Shown piece by piece: positions 56,101 through 64,000 of a DNA stretch of 64,000 nucleotides. A model generated the notes under the pieces. It was not told the origin of the DNA and did not search any database. It worked only from the letters and a program-made list of their open reading frames with translations. Both the position numbers and the translations under genes were made by a program. Source of the stretch: Paenibacillus sp. sptzw28 (GTDB lineage: Bacteria > Bacillota > Bacilli > Paenibacillales > Paenibacillaceae); NCBI RefSeq assembly GCF_019550795.1, contig NZ_CP080545.1, forward strand, positions 2,003,501-2,067,500, in the 5' to 3' direction. Numbering within the stretch: the first letter of the stretch is position 1; every line of letters begins with the position of its first letter.

Positions 56101-59087
56101 ATGGAGCCGTGTTTGGAACCGCAGCTTACGCAGCAGGAAAGGTCGGGCAAGCGATCAGCTTGAACGGCACGGATAGCTACATGATGCTGCCGGCAACGCA
56201 GCCTTTGTCCGCTTACAACGAGATCACCCTCGCAACCTGGGTGAATTGGAATGGAAGCAGCCAGTGGCAGCGGATCTTCGACTTTGGCAACAATAGCAAT
56301 CAATACATGTTACTTTCGCCGAGATCGGGCAGTAACAAGCTGCGTTTCGAGATCAAGAACGGCGGCAGCGCGCAAGGTGTGGAAACGGCGCAATTGCCGG
56401 CCAATCAATGGGTGCATGTGGCGATAACGCTGGGTAACGGCACGGCGAAGCTGTATGTGAACGGCACGCTGAAGGCAACGTCGAGCGGTGTCACGATCAA
56501 GCCTAGCGATTTCCAGCCTGGCTCGAACTACATAGGCAAGAGCCAGTTTGCCACCGATCCGCTGTTTAACGGCATGATCGACGAATTCCGCATATACAAT
56601 CGCGTCTTGAGCGATGCCGAGATTGGGGCCGTATATAACCAGACAGGATATGGGGCTGACAAGAGCTTGCTCACGTTCTTGCTGGATCAAGCTGCTGCAG
56701 CAGGCAATGCCGGCATCTATACGGCTGACAGCGTACAAGCTTTGCAGGAGGCTATCCCTGCGGCGCAAGCTATAGCCTCCGATACCGGCGCAAGCCAGGC
56801 TCAGGTTGACGACGCAGCTGACAACTTGCGGGCTGCTTACGATGGTCTGGTTTACCAACCGGGCGTTCCGGCGATCGCTCCTGTCATGGACAAAACCCTT
56901 ATAGCGGGCAATCAGCTTGCCATAAAGCTTCATCTGTTAAATTCCGTTGCCGGCACCGTATTCAGTGTCAGCGGACTGCCGCAAGGAGCGGTTTTCGATG
57001 CGGATAAGAGTACCGTCGTCTGGACGCCGAACAAAACGCAGGGGGGATTCTACAACGTAATCTTAACCGCTGAAGCAAACGGAGGGGCAACTTCCCGCAC
57101 CGTTAAGCTTACCGTCAAAGGTCAACCGGTCATCGCCCCGGGTGGAACTGTGGAGCTTACTTCTAGACAACCGTTTACGTATCAGGTGAAAGCAACGGAT
57201 CCTACGGGGATGGCGTTGACTTACAGCGCTGCCAAGCTGCCTTCGGGCGCGGCGTTCGATCCGGTCACGGGCGTGTTCACATGGACCCCGACTCATGCGA
57301 ATTACGGCGACAACATTGTCACCTTTATAGTGAGCAACGGCTTATATAAGATCAGCCAAACGGTTGATTTAAAGGTCAATTTCGGTATCCTGCCGCCTGA
57401 TGATTATACCAAGGGCAGTTATTATCTGTACTATAAGGAAGCGGAGCGAATCCTAGCGGCGATCGCTTTGCCTGGTGCCGATAATGATGTGCTTGTCGCT
57501 GAACTGATCCAGGCCGAAGGCTTGCTTGTTCGCGTCCCTCTGTCGCTTTATTCGTTTGAAGGCAATGCACAAAATTCATTCGGGTCGACAACCGCTGCTC
57601 TTGCCGGAAACGCTGCTTACGCGGCAGGAAGCGTCGGGCAGGCGATCAGCTTGAACGGTACGGACAGCTATGTTGCACTGCCCGCGGCGCATCCACTATC
57701 CACCTACGACGAGATCACGTTGACAACCTCGGTGTATTGGAATGGAAGCAGCCAATGGCAGCGGATTTTCGATTTCGGAAACAACACCAATCAGTACATG
57801 TTCCTTACGCCGAGATCGGGCGGCAATACGCTGCGTTTCGCGATCAAGAACGGCGGCGGCGAACAATTCGTGGAAACGTTGCAGCTTGCAACGGGGCAAT
57901 GGGCACATGTGGCGGTGACGCTCGGCGGCGGCACGGCGAAGCTGTACGTGAACGGCGATCTGAAGGCGACCAAAAGCGGCTTCACGATCAAGCCGAGCGA
58001 TTTTAAACCGAGCAAAAACTATATTGGCAAGAGCCAATTTTCTGACCCGTTGTTCAATGGGATGATCGACGAATTCCAAATTTACAACTATGCCTTGAGC
58101 GCGGAAGAAATCCAGGCTGTCATGAACAGTACGGCAACACAGTGGACTGACAAAACTTTAATCCCGGTCTTGCTCGAAGAAGCCGGCGCTGTTGATACCG
58201 AGCTGTACAAAGAAGAGAGCTTACAAGCGCTTCAGGCGGAAGTATCGAACGCTCAATCGGTATACAACAATGCAGATGCGACACAAGAAGAGATCGATGC
58301 GACGGCTGCAAGTCTGCTTGCGGCGCTCGAAGGGCTGCAGTGGAAAGACATCACTGCTTCACTGGATCCTGCAGCACCAAGCGGTAAGAACGGCTGGTAT
58401 ACGTCCCCGGTCACGGTGACGCTGTCTCCCGCGGAAATTGCAAAATACAGTCTGGACGGCGGAGTCACCTGGGCAGTATACGGCGCGCCTGTCACTCTGG
58501 ACACAGACGGAACGCATCAGGTTCAGTACCGCCGTTCCGTCAATTCGGGAGAAGCCAAAAATCTGGAGATCAAGATCGACCGTACTGCACCGGTCGTTCA
58601 GATAACAGGTGCGGCATCGTACACGATCGACCAGGATGTCGCCATTACGTGCAGCGCGACCGATGTTATTTCGAGCGTATATGGTGCTCCGTGCGGGGCA
58701 CCGCTGATACAAGCCAAGGCATATACGCTGTCTGCGGGCCAGAATACGGTATCGGTTATGGCAGGGGATATGGCGGGCAATCAGACGGCAGCCGACCACA
58801 CGTTTACGGTGATGGTCACGTTTGACAGCTTGAAGACCGTGACGAACGTATTCCTGCAGGAGACGAATGCCAAAGCATCGGATTCCATGGCCAAATCGCT
58901 GAATCAAAAGCTGGACCATGCGAAAGCTGCGGCCGGCCAAGGAAAAATGGACGCAGCGAAGAGCATGATGGCCGACTATATCAAACAGGTAACGGACCAA
59001 ACCGGGAAATTTTTCACGCAAGAGCAAGCGGATATTCTGATCCGCTGGGCTCAGATTCTCGTATATCAACCAGGATATGCGGGTTAA
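53139..59087 (+). CDS. Secreted multidomain polysaccharide lyase-like protein with LamG, FIVAR and FIMAH modules
   Basis: 1982 residues from the ATG at 53139, 8 bases after GGAGG. Signal peptide about 1-40. Residues about 50-430 are an alginate-lyase-like alpha/alpha domain (YTQALMYIITGDEVYRANAM, HIHMGIPLNRMVTAAEILRY, NQHLYPLLGAMSGYIFTGN). Then a beta-sandwich module (480-600), Ig-like (605-690), discoidin-like (760-905), FIVAR-like (917-966), LamG (967-1165), FIVAR (1174-1240), two Ig-like (1244-1414), FIVAR-like (1420-1467), LamG (1467-1663), FIVAR (1669-1734), a chitobiase-like/Ig part, and a helical FIMAH-like end (from 1897, FDSLKTVTNVFL). Likely binds and depolymerises an acidic polysaccharide outside the cell; the lyase activity is inferred from fold likeness. 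Confidence 0.85.
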   Translation: MVQKGLRFGNSLKRMLSIFVSICLMATFLPVAAGAAAAETTAQSLMTDYQPTIQEVIDASGFKHPGIGLTKDFLENVRTQVRAKKEPWNSYFNRMLLSGAAAKNVGSSIQGADPTKPRTVAVNSKGAFVTDGLLAYTQALMYIITGDEVYRANAMRIIRLWEQMDPNQYTYFTDSHIHMGIPLNRMVTAAEILRYSSTQSDALQWTDKDTADFTNNLITPMIETFMHFNDKFMNQHLYPLLGAMSGYIFTGNRDRYNEGVEWFTVNKTAVDQGQNGAIKSLFRLVDTNALTGEKVDPPVVQHVEMGRDQAHGAGDITNMEILARLLLAQGTKVDPVDGTASTAPNAVGPYEFLDNRILKAADFFGRFMLGYDTPWIPVAAHTDANGNPTVIYKQLKEGYRGRIGGNVYDLYYYYKYTAGVNMEVEAPYFTEMFNKRHYFYWESPDGGADYWLYIPKEAEAEGTQTLPKPVTDSNLREIEDRYTKFDNNSTTMQEGDTSFVRMTATEEGSKIALVASSTGEKTIGFKIRTNGTAKLEVIGGINDTLALPDTKGQWRYVTYKMNNFQFFGDLVYFKVKGAGTTVDIDHINVSAGTQLTPPVFHAGIAPLNLFVYVGSEAPVKFDFSAVDANAADVVSYQIDNKPEGAVLNESTGAFTWKPTQAGTYSFVVSASDGTTVVMKDVKIVVTNDRKSAVAAVVSPYNPNTSYILSTFDYFKIVYADVMNQISSASDDAFYQLLIDLNSAVQSLKELNPLLQDGSMNFLDMFASSTFGTAVATLSDNNSDSFVCFCVAQNLTHYMDFGPNYKISANAFELQVRVSFPDRIGGAAIFGSNDKLNWTRLTPGLTTYTEDMQRLEVQDDLKNQQFRFLKIQIIEPGPTPISNIPMLEVAEFRIHGERHDMVTQIPGTIAEALAEAAKLPAEDYTKQSYYLFQKELEYVKSAVGNSDYTEQELINELYDARNLLVPYTTSLYSFEGNAKNTFGSSSSTDGAVFGTAAYAAGKVGQAISLNGTDSYMMLPATQPLSAYNEITLATWVNWNGSSQWQRIFDFGNNSNQYMLLSPRSGSNKLRFEIKNGGSAQGVETAQLPANQWVHVAITLGNGTAKLYVNGTLKATSSGVTIKPSDFQPGSNYIGKSQFATDPLFNGMIDEFRIYNRVLSDAEIGAVYNQTGYGADKSLLTFLLDQAAAAGNAGIYTADSVQALQEAIPAAQAIASDTGASQAQVDDAADNLRAAYDGLVYQPGVPAIAPVMDKTLIAGNQLAIKLHLLNSVAGTVFSVSGLPQGAVFDADKSTVVWTPNKTQGGFYNVILTAEANGGATSRTVKLTVKGQPVIAPGGTVELTSRQPFTYQVKATDPTGMALTYSAAKLPSGAAFDPVTGVFTWTPTHANYGDNIVTFIVSNGLYKISQTVDLKVNFGILPPDDYTKGSYYLYYKEAERILAAIALPGADNDVLVAELIQAEGLLVRVPLSLYSFEGNAQNSFGSTTAALAGNAAYAAGSVGQAISLNGTDSYVALPAAHPLSTYDEITLTTSVYWNGSSQWQRIFDFGNNTNQYMFLTPRSGGNTLRFAIKNGGGEQFVETLQLATGQWAHVAVTLGGGTAKLYVNGDLKATKSGFTIKPSDFKPSKNYIGKSQFSDPLFNGMIDEFQIYNYALSAEEIQAVMNSTATQWTDKTLIPVLLEEAGAVDTELYKEESLQALQAEVSNAQSVYNNADATQEEIDATAASLLAALEGLQWKDITASLDPAAPSGKNGWYTSPVTVTLSPAEIAKYSLDGGVTWAVYGAPVTLDTDGTHQVQYRRSVNSGEAKNLEIKIDRTAPVVQITGAASYTIDQDVAITCSATDVISSVYGAPCGAPLIQAKAYTLSAGQNTVSVMAGDMAGNQTAADHTFTVMVTFDSLKTVTNVFLQETNAKASDSMAKSLNQKLDHAKAAAGQGKMDAAKSMMADYIKQVTDQTGKFFTQEQADILIRWAQILVYQPGYAG
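55890..58128 (+). repeat. Tandem FIVAR-LamG coding duplication
   Basis: Two units, about 55890-56640 and 57395-58128, share order and DNA stretches such as GGCAAGAGCCA and GATCGACGAATTCC. Each encodes DYTKxSYYLxxKE, SLYSFEGNAxNxFGS and YIGKSQFxxDPLFNGMIDEF. They are separated by about 750 bases of Ig-like coding sequence. Confidence 0.8.
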
Positions 59088-59243
59088 GCCGGTATTCGAT
59101 CCGGCTTCGGATATTCTCATGACTAATGCGCGATATTGGACTTGAAAAAGTCCGTGCAGAAGTAATCAAGCAAGTCCAAGCGTAGCTTGATGCAGGAGGA
59201 AAGTAAGCGGAAAGTTTTATCTTGAAGGATGTACAATTAATCA
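59088..59243. pseudogene. Possible binding-protein C-terminal fragment
   Basis: DIGLEKVRAEVIKQVQA, a TAG, then LDAGGK reads at about 59130-59205, resembling the helical end of sugar-binding proteins. A GCCGG...CCGGC hairpin lies at about 59089-59105 just after the preceding stop. Confidence 0.3.
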
Positions 59244-59280
59244 ACCCCCCATACTTTTATTAGAAGCATGGGGGTTTCTA
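59244..59280 (+). terminator. Terminator hairpin
   Basis: AACCCCCCAT pairs with ATGGGGGTT (59268-59276) with one bulged C, followed by TTCTATT. Separates the two giant genes. Confidence 0.6.
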
Positions 59281-59604
59281 TTAGGAATGGTGTTGACGAT
59301 GGAGATCAACTGGAAACAATGTGAAAATGACAATAGCTACAGGTATTCAACACCATCATCTTGATCCGTTTGCGTTGGCTTTTTTCGAGGATTGGCTCGA
59401 GCTGGCCGCGCTCACCGGTAACTCTGGCGGGTAATTTCGTTATTTGGCGAGCATGCATATAACATTGAATTCTATTAAAAGGAGAATTTACTTCCGCGGA
59501 ATATTGGTATGGCGTACTCCGAAAGGGAGGTGAGGCAAGACAAGAGTATACGAAGCAAGATTGGGAAAGAAGAATCACTCAAAAAAAAGGAGGAGAAAAG
59601 TCGA
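59281..59604. other. Leader region of the right-end gene
   Basis: No gene supported. Contains AAAAAAAAGGAGGAG ribosome binding site before the ATG at 59605; a clear promoter was not chosen. Confidence 0.4.
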
Positions 59605-62600
59605 ATGAAAGGTTACATATGTGACGTATTCAAACGAGTAAAGAAAACGAAACGACAAGCCGGAAGGGTCTTGATTATTCTCTTGATCGCCGCGTTGATT
59701 CTACAGGTGATAGGACCGGTGCCGGGCGCGACGGTGCAAGCGGCGGAGGATCCATCCGCGAACGGTTATTTGGACAAGCTTGATTTCGGCAATAACGGTT
59801 CTGAAAGCGCTCACAACTTCAAGGACGCCTTTACGAGCGTGATTACCGGTTTCATGGGCGAAACAGCCCGTGTGTCGAATATTCGCGCAGCTGATGGGGT
59901 CGGGGGGGAGTTGACTTTTACAATGAAAGTCGATCCGTATCTCCGCAACTATTTCACCGTGAAATTTTCGGGGGAAGAATCGTCCACCTCCAACGAAATG
60001 ATTCATATTAACGGGGAGCAGATTGGATATACCACTAATGGGGATTATGAACCCATTAACACAGGATGGGTGCTTCCGAACCGCTTTTTTTACAAAACGA
60101 TCATGCTTCCGCTGGAATCAACGGTTGGGAAGGATACGGTCGAGATCACGATTAAATCCCATCCCTGGAACAGTATGACGACTGAATCAAGGGGCTATTA
60201 TAATGCCTATACTCATACACAAGCCTATATTCATGCGGATGGGGAAAAGCAGGGCTATAAATTCAAGCCCGATCAGAATCCGGATAACATGCTGGCGCCG
60301 GATCTGACGGATGCGGAGAAACAGGCTCTGATCAATGACTACCTGCAAGAGCAGGTTAATCTGTTTAACAATTTATCGGCCAAAGTGGATGGAAGCGCTG
60401 GCGGCAAGTTGGCGATCCACAAATATATTGAAGAGCTAAAATTTTACGCCAACGTGTTGAAGTACGATTGGTCTCCGGCGCAGACGCCGGAGGAGAAAAG
60501 AGCGGCGCTTCAGCGCATATTCAAGACGATCGATAACCATGTGAAAGATTATTACGGCAATACGAGACTAGTGCTGCGCGGCGGACATCAGGGCGACTGG
60601 GGCGGTTATTATATGGCGCTTGGCGAAGCGCTGTACATCGTCGAAAATCTGATCAAAGACGATTCCGTTTATGGGGAAGCAGCGTTTAATGAGTTTCTAG
60701 ATGAGCCGTTCGTAACCGGAACGACCGAAGGGGAGTATTCTCTTGGGGGAGTGGATTGGGACGGAGGCGAGCTGACGCGCCGTGAAGCGTGGGAACGGGT
60801 GATGAAAGCGAACTTCGACTTTGCCCGTGCGCGGCTTTCCTATATTTATAACCAGGTAATTTATACGTACGAAGGTGCGTGGAAATCTCACGAGGGGCTG
60901 CGCATCATCGGCTCGCCATTCTTTGAAGGCAAAGAGCGCAGTCACCGAATCCTGCTTGAAACTTTGGGGGTCAAGCCATTCCTGGGCGAAGAGGTGCTGG
61001 TTGGTCCCGGCGGCGAAGAACTGGATTTGTATCATTCCCTGTTCAAACATGACGGACAGGCGCAGTTCACGGACGATTTCGTCCACATTGTCGGTAAGGG
61101 GCTGGCGGGGAGCAAGCTGGACGCGGAAGGCAACGTTGTTAGAAGACTGCCTTACGGCAAGCATTATACCGGCTTAACCGAGGCTGGACTTACAAGGGAA
61201 AACGGTTATGTAGCCAACTACGGCGAGGCCGCCAACTATCTTTTGGTTTATTTCTATAAAACGCTCGGCCACGCCGGCGACGAAGAGGTTAACGACGAAA
61301 TCCTGAAAGCGGCGCTTACATCCATCCACGCCCGCGGATTTGTCCGTTATCAGTCATTGGATGGCGACGGTAAAAGAATCATGAGAGCGGAACAAGTGAC
61401 CGATGAGCGAAATCAAAGCTTTACCGGCTTCATGGCATACGGTGCGAGAACCGGCAGAGGAATGAGCTTGCAGTTCGCATCCCTGGAAATGGCGATGGCC
61501 GGGAACGAGCAAAGATACAGCGGTCCGGAGTGGGACAAGTACTGGCAATATGCGGGAGAAGCGGTCGGTTTCGTGCAGCAGCAGCTTGCGGATCGCCAGC
61601 TGTTGCATGTGAAAGACTTCGGATATAGAGGAAGCATGAGCGGAGTAAATTTTCTGCTTGAAGAAACCTATCATTACATCACGGGAGGCCGGGCCGATTA
61701 CGGCCGATTCGGCGGTAATGCGATGGCTGGGGTTGTTCTTCCGCAAACGGATTTCGACGTCTACAAACCGGAAGAAATTGCCGCGCTCGGAGTCAATCCG
61801 GACGACTATGAGCAGTTTGCATGGACGGATATCGACAATATGTACGTGTCGGTAAAAGACGGCGATTTCAGAATGTTCGGCGAGTTGAATTTCCGCAATC
61901 GCGGCATGGCAAGCAACGGACGCCTTCATGTGATCAAAGACAATTACGATCATGTCGTCCAGATCGCCACGAATAACCGATTCAGGTATGAGGATTACTA
62001 CTTGCGGGCACCTCAGATCGACTGGGATTATCATTCCGGATCGGCGCAAAATTTGAATTGGACCGGTGCGCCGCCGGTGCTGGTAGGCGAAGCTGTGCCA
62101 GCTTCTTATCAGCCGGGCGTAGGAACGATTAACCGCGACAACTTTGAATTTGACAATCCTTACAACAATTATCCGGAATTGTCAACGTCAAGGTACGGCA
62201 AGTATTTCATGATTTTCAACACGACCCGTGACGTATACGGCAACGAGACGACATCCGAGGTAGAGCTGCCGGCCGACTTCTCGGGCAGCGAGGTGCTCGA
62301 TCTTGTCTCGGGGACGAACATTGCGGTCGTTGGCGGCAAAGTGAGCGTTGCTCCAAAAACGGCAATGGTGTTAAAATTGACGTCGGATTTCGAACTCGCT
62401 CCGAAGCCGTTCCATGTTGACTTTGTCCATGCGCTTGCAGGGAACGGTTATGTCGGCATCTCCTGGAAAACGACTTCAGGCGGGCAATCCTACACGATTA
62501 AACGTTCGGAAGCGGAAGACGGACCCTATGAGATTATCGCTGAAGGGGTAACCGGCAATTTCTACAAAGACACAACGGTTCAAAACGGTAATGTGTACTA

Positions 62601-64000
62601 CTATAAAGTTGCGGCCGTCAACAAGAACGGAGCGGGCTGGGATTCCTGGCGCGCGAAAACGGATGTGTCGGTGCCGATATCCGGTAATACCGATGAGGCG
62701 TGGCGCGACGACCGGATCGGGACCACGGCAGGCAACGCAGTAATCGACGGATCTTCCGTAGCGATCGATGCTGTCAACGGGACAGGCTTCGGTCAAGGAG
62801 ACGACTCCCATATTTACAAGCGGGATATTAACGATTCGCTGCATTTTGTAAGCCGGGTCGCTGCCGGCAGCAGCTCCGTCAGTGCGAAGATCGACAGCGC
62901 TTCGGGAGAAGCGAGCGGCATTATGATGCGCGACCGGCTCACGAAGGACAAAGCCCGCTACATCTATTTCGGTGCGAACGAGAACGGCGACCTTGTGCTG
63001 CAAAACCGCACGAGGGTCTCGCTCGCTCAATTTTCGATTCCGGTCGCAAGTCCGCTAAATGCGAATATTAAAGGCTACACCGCAGCAGAGTATCCGTACG
63101 TCAAACTGATGCGCGATCATGATTCGCAGACCGTTTATGCGTTCGTATCCAAGGATGGGACGAATTGGACGTATGTGACGAAGATGTCTACCTTGCTGCC
63201 TTATGCGTACTATACGGGAGTCGCCGCAAGCGATCAGGCGCAATTCAGCGAAGTCACGGTGACGGAAACGCCGCAAGGCATCGTTACTCCTTTCACCTCC
63301 AGAGTGAAGGATCAGGTAACGCTGCACTGGAACAAACCGAAGCAAGCCTCCTGGTTCAACGTATATCGCACCTATGATGAAGAGGCGAGCTTGACCGATC
63401 CGGTATTCAAGGCAGGCACGACCGAGCTGGAAGACGGCTCCCCATGGGAGAAGGTTCTCACGGGTACCAGAACGACGTCATTCCAGGACGTCTTACGGTT
63501 TGGCAGTGCACATTATAAGGTGATGGCTGTTCACGGCGACGGTTCTCCGCAACCGTTCTCGGCCACTGCAAGCGCTTTTGCGGATTCGATTGACATCGTG
63601 CTGGAGGATGCGGAGAGCTTGCCGGCTTCCGACTATACGAAGGCGAGCTATTATCTGTTTCACAAAGAATTGGACCGTATCAAAGCTGAAATGGCGCGCC
63701 CTGAAGCAGACGAGAAAGCGCTGATTGACGCCATCCATGATGCCCGGAGCTTGCTCGTTTCGGTCAGAACGCTGCTGGAGAAAGTGAAGATGGACCCTTC
63801 AATGGTCAGAGCCTCGGAGAAAGGCTGGAATAACGACAATATCTCCGAGGAGCAAAACGGGTGGTATATGTTTGACGGTAATCCCGATACGATTACTCAC
63901 ACCAGGTCGGCTGTAAGCTGGGTGGACGTCGACTTCGGCGCAGGTAATGAAAAGGTGATCGACACCCTCCGCTATCTACCAAGGAGAACGCATGTCAGCC
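59605..64000 (+). CDS. Giant secreted multidomain protein, open at the right edge
   Basis: At least 1465 residues, open to the window end. Signal peptide about 1-47 (ALILQVIGPVPG, cut near VQAA). A beta-sandwich at about 60-200, then a large mainly helical domain about 225-650 (GDWGGYYMALGEALYIVENL, FRYEDYYLRAPQIDW further on), then beta-rich to 920; the alpha-then-beta plan recalls toroidal polysaccharide lyases but I do not recognise the family. Fibronectin-III-like domains at about 930-1015 and 1230-1330, a LamG/DUF1349-like module at 1030-1230, a FIVAR-like module at 1335-1390 (DYTKASYYLFHKELDRIKAE) and a discoidin-like start. Probably acts on the same polymer as the protein at 53139. Confidence 0.88.
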   Translation, partial: MKGYICDVFKRVKKTKRQAGRVLIILLIAALILQVIGPVPGATVQAAEDPSANGYLDKLDFGNNGSESAHNFKDAFTSVITGFMGETARVSNIRAADGVGGELTFTMKVDPYLRNYFTVKFSGEESSTSNEMIHINGEQIGYTTNGDYEPINTGWVLPNRFFYKTIMLPLESTVGKDTVEITIKSHPWNSMTTESRGYYNAYTHTQAYIHADGEKQGYKFKPDQNPDNMLAPDLTDAEKQALINDYLQEQVNLFNNLSAKVDGSAGGKLAIHKYIEELKFYANVLKYDWSPAQTPEEKRAALQRIFKTIDNHVKDYYGNTRLVLRGGHQGDWGGYYMALGEALYIVENLIKDDSVYGEAAFNEFLDEPFVTGTTEGEYSLGGVDWDGGELTRREAWERVMKANFDFARARLSYIYNQVIYTYEGAWKSHEGLRIIGSPFFEGKERSHRILLETLGVKPFLGEEVLVGPGGEELDLYHSLFKHDGQAQFTDDFVHIVGKGLAGSKLDAEGNVVRRLPYGKHYTGLTEAGLTRENGYVANYGEAANYLLVYFYKTLGHAGDEEVNDEILKAALTSIHARGFVRYQSLDGDGKRIMRAEQVTDERNQSFTGFMAYGARTGRGMSLQFASLEMAMAGNEQRYSGPEWDKYWQYAGEAVGFVQQQLADRQLLHVKDFGYRGSMSGVNFLLEETYHYITGGRADYGRFGGNAMAGVVLPQTDFDVYKPEEIAALGVNPDDYEQFAWTDIDNMYVSVKDGDFRMFGELNFRNRGMASNGRLHVIKDNYDHVVQIATNNRFRYEDYYLRAPQIDWDYHSGSAQNLNWTGAPPVLVGEAVPASYQPGVGTINRDNFEFDNPYNNYPELSTSRYGKYFMIFNTTRDVYGNETTSEVELPADFSGSEVLDLVSGTNIAVVGGKVSVAPKTAMVLKLTSDFELAPKPFHVDFVHALAGNGYVGISWKTTSGGQSYTIKRSEAEDGPYEIIAEGVTGNFYKDTTVQNGNVYYYKVAAVNKNGAGWDSWRAKTDVSVPISGNTDEAWRDDRIGTTAGNAVIDGSSVAIDAVNGTGFGQGDDSHIYKRDINDSLHFVSRVAAGSSSVSAKIDSASGEASGIMMRDRLTKDKARYIYFGANENGDLVLQNRTRVSLAQFSIPVASPLNANIKGYTAAEYPYVKLMRDHDSQTVYAFVSKDGTNWTYVTKMSTLLPYAYYTGVAASDQAQFSEVTVTETPQGIVTPFTSRVKDQVTLHWNKPKQASWFNVYRTYDEEASLTDPVFKAGTTELEDGSPWEKVLTGTRTTSFQDVLRFGSAHYKVMAVHGDGSPQPFSATASAFADSIDIVLEDAESLPASDYTKASYYLFHKELDRIKAEMARPEADEKALIDAIHDARSLLVSVRTLLEKVKMDPSMVRASEKGWNNDNISEEQNGWYMFDGNPDTITHTRSAVSWVDVDFGAGNEKVIDTLRYLPRRTHVS
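59812..59825 (+). promoter_or_regulatory. Perfect cre-like site inside the right-end gene
   Basis: TGAAAGCGCTCACA matches TGWAANCGNTNNCA fully, about 210 bases into the coding sequence, at the position equivalent to 45503 in the truncated paralogue. Confidence 0.5.

Overview
The window looks like a chromosomal stretch of a spore-forming, endospore-peptidoglycan-handling Firmicute, most probably Paenibacillus or a close relative. Signs are YesM/YesN-type histidine kinase and AraC-type response-regulator pairs, LplB/YtcP-type sugar permeases, SleL-like LysM+GH18 hydrolase, a FapR-type operator before a fabH gene, strong AGGAGG ribosome binding sites and very large multidomain secreted carbohydrate-active proteins. 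This assignment is an inference from gene content; no rRNA, tRNA or CRISPR array was seen.

Layout. 0-5 kb: gene fragments (an NTF2/SnoaL-like remnant), then a surface-sugar group (GT2 glycosyltransferase, NAD-dependent sugar epimerase, GT4 glycosyltransferase) and a stand-alone fabH with a FapR-like operator. 5-6.3 kb: gene-poor, holding a frameshifted C-terminal remnant of a group II intron maturase. 6.3-10.1 kb: three LysM cell-wall hydrolases. 10.1-18.8 kb: an accessory island with a broken arabinofuranosidase-like fragment, a nonsense-interrupted DNA-repair-like gene, a 1876-residue secreted RHS/YD-repeat protein with a short hydrophobic C-terminal tip, and a small membrane protein that is a candidate immunity gene. 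The island is bracketed by two copies of an unusual repeat/hairpin element built on the octamer TTCTTGTC.

18.8-64 kb: a Gram-positive polysaccharide-utilisation region. It holds two GH5 endoglucanase-type enzymes, a GH2 beta-galactosidase, a CE2-like esterase, three histidine kinase/response regulator pairs each next to a complete binding-protein/two-permease importer, a hydroxypyruvate-isomerase-like sugar isomerase, a 1982-residue alginate-lyase-like protein with LamG and FIVAR-like modules, and an open-ended secreted protein of at least 1465 residues running off the right edge. Extracellular enzymes cut the polysaccharide, the importers take up oligosaccharides, and the kinases and a cupin/AraC regulator sense products.

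The region has been reshuffled. There are three copies (one a wreck) of a divergent AraC/hydrolase promoter module, a chimeric fossil joining a CBM46-like end to the GH2 C-terminus, a truncated paralogue of the large right-end gene, and remnants of CBM6, AraC and Gfo/Idh/MocA genes between operons. The most interesting items are the paired TTCTTGTC elements, the RHS tip/immunity pair, the repeated AraC promoter modules, and perfect cre-like sites inside the 5' coding parts of two paralogous secreted proteins.
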